A stretch of DNA of 43,630 nt from Methylococcales bacterium (GTDB lineage: Bacteria > Pseudomonadota > Gammaproteobacteria > Methylococcales > Methylomonadaceae), in contig QVQE01000095.1 in the NCBI GenBank assembly GCA_003584865.1, forward strand, positions 1 through 43,630. The letters are read 5' to 3'. Positions within the stretch are counted from its first letter, which is position 1. Every line of letters starts with the position of its first letter. The notes beneath the pieces were generated by a model. The model searched no databases, was not told the DNA's origin, and saw nothing but the letters and a program-made list of their open reading frames with translations. The translations under genes and the position numbers were made by a program. Positions 14,383 through 22,155 of the stretch are shown here, in pieces.

Positions 14383-17340
14383 TTGAAACCTTTTGCACCT
14401 TCATCAGCCAACGGTCAAGTTGGTAGAGCCGATTTACTGCGTCTGCTTGCGATAGCGCCGCGCACGGAGCTGTGGCTCGATGACGATGGGGTGCATCAAT
14501 TCGGTTATCAGTATCGCCCCCTGTCGAACGAGCCGAAAGAGCCCGATAATGGTGTCTTACCTCCACCTCCTGAGCCGATTATCTCAACCAGTCATTTCAA
14601 ACTGCCATTACAGATGCCGTTCGTTAATCTGGTTGTAGATCGGCAAGCACGCGAACAAAGAACGCAAACAGAATCCTCAAGCCCAACCGCTGCCGTTTAT
14701 GAACCCATTACCGAAGCCGATGCCAAATCGCCTTCAAAAATAAGGTTGGTCAACTATGAAGACCTGGTACCCAAAGCCCGCTTGTTACCTGCGCTTAAAC
14801 ACTATTTGTCAAGTAACCGCTTGGCAGGTATGGATGTGCAGCGTTTGGTAAAACAAATAGCTCTACAACAACTGCCCCGCTATTTGCCGCGTTGCCACGT
14901 TAAAAGTTGGCATCCTCAATGGCTAGTGGTTTTAGATTTTGCTAAACGACTGTGGCCTTATCGACAAGACATGCATGCATTAGCCGAGAATTTGCTTAAA
15001 GCCTGTGGTCAATCCGGTGTGTCTATTCGTATTATCAACCACGGGCCTTTGCAGAACTGGACTGATTGGGTAGAAGAACAGCAGGGTCGTGGGGTGTTGC
15101 CAAGCAAACACACTTGGCGTATGCCGGTTGTCAATACGCCGGTTTTGCTGGTCAGCGATTTAGGTTTACTGGAAGGCCGGGACTCAAGCACGCATCAGGC
15201 CTGGCAAGACTTTATCCGGCAACTGACGCAAGCGCAAATCAAGCCACTGGCACTGTTACCTTTGGCAGCGGAGCAACTCGATGCCGGGCTGCCTAAGAAG
15301 CTAACCTTATTGCGTTGGAGTCCCGATGCCCGCATTCATCCAGAACGTGCAATGGGTAATGGCTTGAACGTTCCCGACGGTTTGGACGATTTATTGGCGA
15401 TGGCTGCCGTTACCCGTCGGGTCGATCCGCCGTTGTTACGGGCTCTGCGACGTTTAAATCCAAAAGCGCCGCTCAATGCTGGACTTGAAGGTGCGTTTTG
15501 GTGTCATGCCGATGTTGAAGCGGGTTCTGCTGCCCATATACGCCATGCCGTACAAGCCAAACATCAGGCGCATTTTTCCGAGCACTTACAGGAGTGCCAT
15601 ATAGAATTGGAGCGACTGCGTTATTTGCATCACGCGCATTTACGCGCAGTGTTGAATCATGAAGAAACACTTTTGTGGTATGCGCACGCTAAATTGGACG
15701 GGGTGCAAGTTTCTGAAGAAACCCAAGAACGACTACAGAAGGCAGATACCTTTATGCGTCAACTGGCCGCTACCTTGAAACAACCGGACGGTTTGCAAAA
15801 AGGGGGGGTATGGTGGAGCGTGGCGCAGGAAATTGTGCAACGCGCTGATAATCAGATGGGTAAGGATTTCATAGAGTTGCTGGCGCCACTGGTGCAGGTG
15901 ATTGCTGAAGTGCGCGGCGTTTGGCAACAGCCGCCTGACTGGGTAGACCCAATCGATCTTGTTAGTGATGACCGTAAACGTCAATCCTGCTGGCTAGTGA
16001 ACGATCCAGTCACCTGTAGTATTGTGCTACAGTCTACCCCTCCAGAACGTAACCAAATTGCTTTGTCTGAGCCAATTACTATCGATCAAGGTGGTTTACG
16101 CATCGAAAGCACTGGATCAAGAATCTTGCTCTTAATGGCTCACTTGCCTTTTCGCGTATGCGGATTGCAGGAGCAGACGTTGATTAAGCTAATTAGTAGT
16201 CAAGAAGTTTTAACGTTGGCCAGTGTAAAAAGACCACGTGGAGCGGCTGCCTGGGGTTGGAAAGTGCCACATTCAGAAATTTGGGTGAGGTCTGCACCGA
16301 TTTGTGGGCAAGGATACGAATGGAGTGCTTCTGGCAATCCAAGCGACCAGTTACTCAAAATAGTTTTAACAGAAAACGGCCAATACCAATTGGTGGAGAA
16401 TCAACTAAGTAGTCAGATCAAACTTTTGGACATTCATCCTAGTTATATTTCATACGATTATGAAAATACGGCTTCCAGGGTACGATTCGTTCTGGATGAG
16501 TACGGTGTTCGAGCTGATTTGAGTGTGATTACTGCACCTGATGAACTCATTCAAACCTTACGCTGGATCGACCCCGGCACTTTCTGGATGGGCTCTCCAG
16601 AGGATGAGCTGGAACGATACGATAATGAAGGACCTCGTCACGAAGTCACCATTAGTCGTGGCTTCTGGCTGGCAGATTCTGCTTGTACTCAAGCCTTATG
16701 GCAAGCGGTAATGGGCAACAATCCCAGTCGTTTTAAAGATGATCCCCAGCAACCAGTGGAGCAAGTCAGTTGGCACGATGTTCAAGCGTTTTTACAGCGA
16801 CTACAAGAATTGTTGCCGGGTTGCCAAGTCGATTTACCTAGCGAAGCCGAATGGGAATATGCGTGCCGTGCAGGAACTCAGTCGCCATTCAGTTTCGGTA
16901 CCAACATTAACCCGCAGCAAGTTAATTACTATGGCGAAAATCCTTATCCCGGTGGCGAGAAAGGTGAATACCTCGCAAAGACCGTACCGGTAAAAAGCCT
17001 GCCTGCCAATCCTTGGGGATTGTATGAAATGCACGGCAACGTATATGAGTGGTGTAAAGATGGTCAACGGACTTATGATGAGCAAGCTCAAATCGATCCA
17101 CTGGGGCCAATGACTGGCGATGATAATCCCCGGTGCCTTCGCGGCGGTTCTTGGGACGGCTACGCCAGGTGGGCGCGTTCGGCCTTCCGCAGCGCCTACC
17201 AGCCCGACGATGCCATCAACGACGTGGGCTTTCGTTTTTGCCTGAGGTCCATCGAGTCAGGTCAGGTAACAGGAAGCCCGGCGGGCAGGGCGACCGGAGG
17301 GAGCCCAGACCAGGGGCGGAAGGGTGTCAAGTCGAAATGA
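14383..17340 (+). CDS. vWA-like / FGE-like fusion protein with DGR-type variable tip
   Basis: A 985-aa cytosolic protein. Residues ~1-120 are a Pro-rich linker. Residues ~178-310 look like a Rossmann-type fold resembling vWA domains (WLVVLDFAKRL, later VLLVSDLGLLEG), but the metal-binding DxSxS is replaced by DFAKR. A helical middle region (~340-530) and a beta-rich section (~540-715) follow. From ~727 there is a formylglycine-generating-enzyme (FGE/sulfatase-modifying) C-type-lectin-like domain: WIDPGTFWMGSPEDE, CTQALWQAVMG, LPSEAEWEYACRAG, GLYEMHGNVYEWC, CLRGGSW. The active-site Cys pair of true FGEs is absent. Residues 915-957 are the variable region, followed by a Gly/Arg-rich tail. The start is TTG, 2 nt after the MoxR stop with AGAGG upstream. 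It overlaps the next gene (ATGA). Confidence 0.88.
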   Translation: MKPFAPSSANGQVGRADLLRLLAIAPRTELWLDDDGVHQFGYQYRPLSNEPKEPDNGVLPPPPEPIISTSHFKLPLQMPFVNLVVDRQAREQRTQTESSSPTAAVYEPITEADAKSPSKIRLVNYEDLVPKARLLPALKHYLSSNRLAGMDVQRLVKQIALQQLPRYLPRCHVKSWHPQWLVVLDFAKRLWPYRQDMHALAENLLKACGQSGVSIRIINHGPLQNWTDWVEEQQGRGVLPSKHTWRMPVVNTPVLLVSDLGLLEGRDSSTHQAWQDFIRQLTQAQIKPLALLPLAAEQLDAGLPKKLTLLRWSPDARIHPERAMGNGLNVPDGLDDLLAMAAVTRRVDPPLLRALRRLNPKAPLNAGLEGAFWCHADVEAGSAAHIRHAVQAKHQAHFSEHLQECHIELERLRYLHHAHLRAVLNHEETLLWYAHAKLDGVQVSEETQERLQKADTFMRQLAATLKQPDGLQKGGVWWSVAQEIVQRADNQMGKDFIELLAPLVQVIAEVRGVWQQPPDWVDPIDLVSDDRKRQSCWLVNDPVTCSIVLQSTPPERNQIALSEPITIDQGGLRIESTGSRILLLMAHLPFRVCGLQEQTLIKLISSQEVLTLASVKRPRGAAAWGWKVPHSEIWVRSAPICGQGYEWSASGNPSDQLLKIVLTENGQYQLVENQLSSQIKLLDIHPSYISYDYENTASRVRFVLDEYGVRADLSVITAPDELIQTLRWIDPGTFWMGSPEDELERYDNEGPRHEVTISRGFWLADSACTQALWQAVMGNNPSRFKDDPQQPVEQVSWHDVQAFLQRLQELLPGCQVDLPSEAEWEYACRAGTQSPFSFGTNINPQQVNYYGENPYPGGEKGEYLAKTVPVKSLPANPWGLYEMHGNVYEWCKDGQRTYDEQAQIDPLGPMTGDDNPRCLRGGSWDGYARWARSAFRSAYQPDDAINDVGFRFCLRSIESGQVTGSPAGRATGGSPDQGRKGVKSK
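17125..17253 (+). repeat. Variable repeat VR1 (DGR-type), in the fusion gene
   Basis: Compared with VR2 (18045-18173), equal in length, 18 bases differ, all at first or second positions of 12 codons that keep the same third base: aat/att, gac/atc, ggc/gac, gcc/tcc, ttc/aac, agc/tac, tac/ctc, gac/gtc, gat/agt, atc/agc, aac/gac, gac/ctc. Each pair is explained by a template AAC or AAT codon mutated at adenines. Intervening codons are identical. The constant 3' end (GTGGGCTTTCG onward) would be the homing-initiation side. Confidence 0.85.
17276..17286 (+). other. Collapsed VR hairpin in VR1
   Basis: GCCCGGCGGGC lies where VR2 has the full hairpin. Alignment shows an 8-bp deletion that removed the loop and part of one arm, leaving an 11-nt quasi-palindrome. 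The deletion is inside the coding region's 3' tail. Confidence 0.65.
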
Positions 17341-18245
17341 ACACAAGCTCCCGTTTCCCCAACCCGTTTCCACCCCCCTTCGCTCATGCTTGGGGCGATG
17401 ATGAATTTGGACTTTGGGCTGAGTTTAGGCTTGAGGTACCTAACGGTGAGTCAGTGGTACAAAACTTCCGCTGGATAGAGCCTGGCACTTTCTGGATGGG
17501 TTCGCCGGAGGATGAGCCAGAACGATTCAAAAATGAAGGACCACGTCACGAGGTAACTATTAATCAAGGTTTCTGGCTGGCCGATTCTGCTTGTACTCAG
17601 GCCTTATGGCAGGCGGTAATGGACAATAATCCCAGTAGTTTTAAAGATGATCCCCAACAGCCAGTGGAGAATGTCAGTTGGCATAACGTGCAAGCGTTTT
17701 TAAAGCGCCTGCAAGAACGGTTGCAAAGTTTGTTGCCAGGTTGCCAAGTCGATTTGCCCAGCGAAGCCGAATGGGAATATGCGTGCCGTGCGGGTACGAC
17801 TACGCCGTTTAGTTTCGGCGCCAACATTAACCCGCAGCAAGTTAACTATGACGGTAACTATCCTTATTTCGGAGACGAGAAGGGTGAATTCCGTAAAAAG
17901 ACCGTACCGGTCAAAAGCCTGCCTGCCAATCCTTGGGGATTGTATGAAATGCACGGTAATGTCTGGGAGTGGTGTAAGGAGGGTCAACGGACTTATGACG
18001 AACAAGTGCAAATCGATCCACTGGGGCCAATGACAGGCGATGATATTCCCCGGTGCCTTCGCGGCGGTTCTTGGATCGACTACGCCAGGTGGGCGCGTTC
18101 GTCCAACCGCTACGCCCTCCAGCCCGTCAGTGCCAGCGACCTCGTGGGCTTTCGTTTTTGCCTGAGGTCCATCAAGTCAGGTCAGGTCAGGAAAAGGCTT
18201 AGCCCGGCGGGATCGCCGGGCAGGGGCGACCGGAGGGAGCCTTAG
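17337..18245 (+). CDS. FGE-like C-type-lectin-fold protein with DGR-type variable tip
   Basis: A 302-aa protein that is a tandem partial duplicate of the preceding gene's FGE domain. I place the start at the ATG at 17337, which overlaps the upstream stop (ATGA); the track's longer ORF from 17133 is an out-of-frame reading of VR1. The N-terminus has a Pro-rich lead and a WGDDEFGLWAEF motif, also seen in weaker form as DEYGVRADL in the fusion protein, then the FGE-like domain from ~residue 47. Compared with its sibling it has a 4-5 residue insertion in the QERLQSLLPG helix. Residues 237-279 are the variable region; the tail RKRLSPAGSPGRGDRREP is encoded by the hairpin DNA. It lacks the FGE catalytic Cys pair, so it is probably a binding module. 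Confidence 0.88.
   Translation: MNTSSRFPNPFPPPFAHAWGDDEFGLWAEFRLEVPNGESVVQNFRWIEPGTFWMGSPEDEPERFKNEGPRHEVTINQGFWLADSACTQALWQAVMDNNPSSFKDDPQQPVENVSWHNVQAFLKRLQERLQSLLPGCQVDLPSEAEWEYACRAGTTTPFSFGANINPQQVNYDGNYPYFGDEKGEFRKKTVPVKSLPANPWGLYEMHGNVWEWCKEGQRTYDEQVQIDPLGPMTGDDIPRCLRGGSWIDYARWARSSNRYALQPVSASDLVGFRFCLRSIKSGQVRKRLSPAGSPGRGDRREP
18045..18173 (+). repeat. Variable repeat VR2 (DGR-type)
   Basis: Partner of VR1; see that entry for the codon list. VR2 encodes residues 237-279 of the short FGE-like protein. Its 3' flank retains the intact hairpin, so this copy is the better candidate for a still active homing target. Confidence 0.85.
18202..18221 (+). other. Hairpin 3' of VR2
   Basis: GCCCGGCG-GGAT-CGCCGGGC is a perfect 8-bp GC-only stem with a 4-nt loop, 28 bp downstream of the end of the constant VR segment and upstream of the stop codon. 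Geometry is like the DNA hairpins that promote mutagenic homing in studied DGRs. No T tract follows, so it is not a typical terminator. Confidence 0.7.
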
Positions 18246-18362
18246 TCATTTAAAGCAGGCGGAATAAGTGCATTGCGGTTGGGTGCTTGGTGTTTTTAAG
18301 TGATACAATGAAAGTCATTTTAAATTTAGTTAATATCCTAAAGCTGATAAGGGAAACAAATC

Positions 18363-18557
18363 ATGCCAGCCATTAGTATGTTCTACGGTATCATTATGGT
18401 GCAAGCATGGATCGAAATTCATCGAGAAGATCTACTGGCTGACTGGGAATTAGCGGTCAATGGGCAAGCGCATTTTTCGGTTCATCCCCACGAGTGTGTG
18501 GGGAACACACGCCGTTCGCTGAGTGCCATAGCAATGAAAAAAATCAGTAGAGGGTGA
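18363..18557 (+). pseudogene. DUF4160 gene relic with internal deletion
   Basis: The frame starts MPAISMFYGIIM, the hallmark start of DUF4160 proteins, then jumps directly to AWIEIHREDLLADWELAVNG, the hallmark end. About 50 codons that normally lie between are missing. After AHFSV the reading runs into a CRISPR-repeat-like sequence and ends in a non-homologous tail. A GGGAAAC RBS precedes the ATG. DUF4160 genes often pair with DUF2442 genes in TA-like modules; no partner is present. Confidence 0.7.
18478..18508 (-). CRISPR. Solitary type I-E-like CRISPR repeat
   Basis: On the minus strand the sequence reads GTGTTCCCCACACAC-TCGTGGGGATGAACCG, closely matching type I-E repeats (GTGTTCCCC...GGGGATGAACCG) but 31 nt long instead of 28-29, with extra bases in the loop. 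There is only one copy, with no second repeat at spacer distance and no cas gene in the window. It is embedded in the DUF4160 relic. Confidence 0.5.
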
Positions 18558-18674
18558 GATTGTTGTTTCGCCGTGCTATGCGTTTAACAGGGATGTTTTT
18601 CTGGTTAGAAAAAGAGTATTATTCGGACTCTTTAAAGATAACAACACATATTATAAAATTATTGAGGGGGAACT

Positions 18675-18881
18675 ATGGGCGGTGTACTCGAATTGTTTGT
18701 ATTCATGGTGATTATTGCAACAGCAGCATTTGCGCCGTTGGGCTATTTCATTTACAAATATACGAATAAAAATGCTCAGCCATTTGGCGATACTGAACCG
18801 CATGGCGATAGTCATTCTTTTGTGAATGATATGGCTGAAACAGTGATTCATTTTGTTAAAAGCAAGCTGGGCAAAAAATAA
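18675..18881 (+). CDS. Small single-pass membrane protein, unknown
   Basis: A 68-aa protein with one N-terminal membrane segment (LELFVFMVIIATAAFAPLGYFIY) followed by a positively charged stretch and a hydrophilic tail with several His residues (EPHGDSHSF) ending in KSKLGKK. A very strong ribosome binding site (GAGGGGG) lies 4 nt before the ATG, the main reason to trust this small ORF over the overlapping one at 18554. No family is recognised. It stands alone between the accessory island and moeB, convergent with the latter. Confidence 0.68.
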   Translation: MGGVLELFVFMVIIATAAFAPLGYFIYKYTNKNAQPFGDTEPHGDSHSFVNDMAETVIHFVKSKLGKK

Positions 18882-18924
18882 ACAGGGAAGTACGTTTTAT
18901 TTTTAAGTCATGCAAGTGGGGGGA

Positions 18925-18964
18925 GCTGTAAGTCGGATTAGTTGTTCTTAATCGGACTTACAGC
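18925..18964. terminator. Long hairpin between convergent genes
   Basis: GCTGTAAGTCGGATTA and TAATCGGACTTACAGC pair over 16 bp with one mismatch and an 8-nt loop. It lies between the stops of the small membrane protein gene and the MoeB-like gene. No T run is present, so a terminator role is positional inference. Confidence 0.5.
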
Positions 18965-18970
18965 GCTTCA

Positions 18971-19714
18971 TTAGACCCCACACGTCTGGCAAGCCGGATT
19001 TTTTCTTAGCTTCATTGTTCTCCATTCCATGGTTAAGCCGTCTAGCAGTAATAATCGGCCTGTTAACAGTTCACCCGTACCTAAAATTAATTTGATCGTC
19101 TCTAAAGCCTGAATGCTACCAATGATGCCAGTAATGGGCGCGATAACGCCATTCGTTGCGCAGTTTTGTAGTTCTTCACCGTCACTATTGTAGAGGCAGT
19201 TGTAGCAAGGGCTGTTGTTTTGACCGGGCGTAAAAACCGATACCTGACCTTCGAAGCGTATTGCCGCACCCGAAACAAGCGCGGTTTGATATTTCACACA
19301 GGCCTTATTAATGGCAAAACGGGTACTGAAATTATCACTACAGTCCAGCACTACATCTGCTTTTTCAACCGCTAAGGCCAATGTTTCACCCAGCAGTTTT
19401 TGTTTAACGGCTATCACTTTAACATCTGGATTTAATTTATTCAGTGTTTGCTGGGTTGAAATTACTTTATCAATCCCAATATCGGGGGTGTGATGAGCGA
19501 TTTGCCGCTGTAAATTGGATAAATCAACTACATCATTATCATAAATAGTGATGTTGCCGATGCCCGATGCTGCTAGATACATAGCCGCTGGGGAGCCTAA
19601 ACCGCCGGCACCGACAATTAACACTTTAGCGGCAAGCAGTTTTTGTTGACCCTCAATATCACATTGGGGCAGCATGATTTGACGGCTGTAGCGGAGTAAT
19701 TGGTTGTCATTCAT
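18971..19714 (-). CDS. moeB: MoeB/ThiF-family sulfur-carrier adenylyltransferase
   Basis: A 247-aa E1-like enzyme that activates the C-terminal Gly-Gly of a small sulfur carrier (MoaD or ThiS) by adenylation. The nucleotide-binding loop is GAGGLGSPA (~residues 36-44), followed by the DVVDLSNLQRQ signature and the DCSDNFSTRF motif. Two CxxC pairs (CYNC and CQTC) form the structural zinc site. CATNGVIAP includes the Cys that is reactive in ThiF-type members. Length (~250) fits MoeB or ThiF without a rhodanese domain. Neighbours give no hint as to whether molybdopterin or thiamine synthesis is served, so the symbol is tentative. It is divergent from groES. Confidence 0.87.
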   Translation of the reverse strand: MNDNQLLRYSRQIMLPQCDIEGQQKLLAAKVLIVGAGGLGSPAAMYLAASGIGNITIYDNDVVDLSNLQRQIAHHTPDIGIDKVISTQQTLNKLNPDVKVIAVKQKLLGETLALAVEKADVVLDCSDNFSTRFAINKACVKYQTALVSGAAIRFEGQVSVFTPGQNNSPCYNCLYNSDGEELQNCATNGVIAPITGIIGSIQALETIKLILGTGELLTGRLLLLDGLTMEWRTMKLRKNPACQTCGV

Positions 19715-19760
19715 AAGTCACGTTATTTATGTAAAGTAGGTAGAGATAATGCCAAAGAAC

Positions 19761-19788
19761 TTGACAGACTGCAAAAGATCATTATCAT
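19761..19788 (+). promoter_or_regulatory. groESL sigma-70 promoter
   Basis: A perfect -35 TTGACA (19761-19766) and a -10-like TATCAT (19783-19788) are separated by 16 bp and directly abut the CIRCE operator. A vegetative promoter under HrcA control is the simplest reading. Confidence 0.7.
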
Positions 19789-19814
19789 TAGCACTCATTA
19801 CAGGTGAGTGCTAA
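19788..19814 (+). promoter_or_regulatory. CIRCE element (HrcA operator)
   Basis: TTAGCACTC-N9-GAGTGCTAA is an exact match to the CIRCE consensus, located 39 bp before the groES start and overlapping the likely transcription start. It implies repression by HrcA, relieved on heat or protein-folding stress. Confidence 0.95.
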
Positions 19815-19852
19815 TAAAACATTCCCGTTATTTTAAATACTAGGAGATATAA

Positions 19853-20140
19853 ATGAGTATACGTCCGTTACATGATAGAGTGATAGTCAAACGTTTTGAA
19901 GAAGAAACTAAAACAGCTGGCGGTATCGTATTACCGGGTTCAGCTGCTGAAAAGCCAAGCCAGGGTAAAGTATTGGCAGTCGGTAATGGTAAACCATTAG
20001 ACAATGGCACCGTACGCGCTTTAGAAGTTAAAGTAGGCGATACTGTATTGTTTGGTAAATATTCAGGTAATGAAGTTAAAGTGGATGGTGACGACCTTAT
20101 CGTTATGCGTGAAGAAGACATTCTGGGCATCATTGAGTAA
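19853..20140 (+). CDS. groES: Co-chaperonin GroES
   Basis: A 95-aa heptameric lid of the GroEL chaperonin. It opens with [14 protein letters not shown] and has a mobile loop region around residues 17-32 ([14 protein letters not shown]), the roof segment and the closing [13 protein letters not shown]. Length is standard. An AGGAG ribosome site precedes the ATG at 19853. It is followed by groEL after a 61-bp gap in the usual bicistronic order and is under CIRCE control. Confidence 0.98.
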   Translation: MSIRPLHDRVIVKRFEEETKTAGGIVLPGSAAEKPSQGKVLAVGNGKPLDNGTVRALEVKVGDTVLFGKYSGNEVKVDGDDLIVMREEDILGIIE

Positions 20141-20162
20141 GCCCTTAGTCTTAATCCTTTAG

Positions 20163-21839
<1,677 letters not shown>

Positions 21840-21852
21840 TGTAATCATGTGT

Positions 21853-21874
21853 CTTAAAGCCTGATTGCTTTAAG
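21853..21874 (+). other. Short hairpin after groEL
   Basis: CTTAAAGC-CTGATT-GCTTTAAG, a perfect 8-bp stem just after the groEL stop and before the main terminator. It may protect the mRNA 3' end. Confidence 0.4.
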
Positions 21875-21886
21875 TCATACCAATAA

Positions 21887-21922
21887 AAGCCTCGGCTGTT
21901 TTAAACAGTCGGGGCTTTTTTA
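21887..21922 (+). terminator. groESL rho-independent terminator
   Basis: AAGCCTCGGCTGTTT pairs with AAACAGTCGGGGCTT (15 bp, with mismatch/wobble positions) and is followed by a run of T. It is in the right place to end the groESL transcript. Confidence 0.85.
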
Positions 21923-22155
21923 TGTCCAAGCTACCAGAGAATTTAAGTCGTTCACTGACTATACCGGTTGTGTCACAACACAGTGGATAATTTTATTAAG
22001 CTGTCAACATAAATTATACCGTAGGGGCTGACTTTACCCCCTGCTCATCAATACCATAATAATGATTACAATCGAAATCAAGATTTGTGTGTAACTAGAG
22101 GGGCATCTAAAGTTGGTAGCCCCGGTTTTTTTAGTCATTGCCACAAAGGTTCAGC
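21923..22155. other. Gap between groESL terminator and SH3 gene
   Basis: No ORF stands out. A weaker GC-rich stem (GGGGC ... GCCCC, 22100-22123) followed by a T run may be a second terminator. Otherwise nothing recognisable. Confidence 0.35.

Noticed and set aside
17133-17336. Upstream extension of the second FGE-like ORF
   Set aside because: This part reads VR1 and the fusion gene's tail out of frame and is Arg/Gly/Pro-rich nonsense. The ATG at 17337 overlapping the previous stop is the natural start.
18202-18221. GC-rich hairpin as a rho-independent terminator
   Set aside because: It lies within the coding region before the stop codon and has no T tract; its recurrence after each VR end fits a homing hairpin better.
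14383-18245. Annotation as active formylglycine-generating enzymes or iron enzymes
   Set aside because: The catalytic Cys pair is missing in both copies and one of its positions is a hypervariable codon, which is incompatible with conserved catalysis.
16561-18245. Simple tandem duplication with ordinary divergence as full explanation
   Set aside because: It explains the FGE domain bodies, which differ at silent and non-silent sites, but not the VR, where all 18 changes are at positions 1-2 of NNY codons and silent change is nil.
18554-18769. 71-aa ORF overlapping the small membrane protein
   Set aside because: It reads the strong RBS of the 18675 gene as coding sequence, has no family features, and its own start lacks a Shine-Dalgarno.
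18246-18970. A template repeat or reverse transcriptase hidden behind the second FGE gene
   Set aside because: This is the usual place for a DGR core, but the sequence holds only the DUF4160 relic, a CRISPR-like repeat and a 68-aa membrane protein. No VR-like sequence with AAC runs is present.
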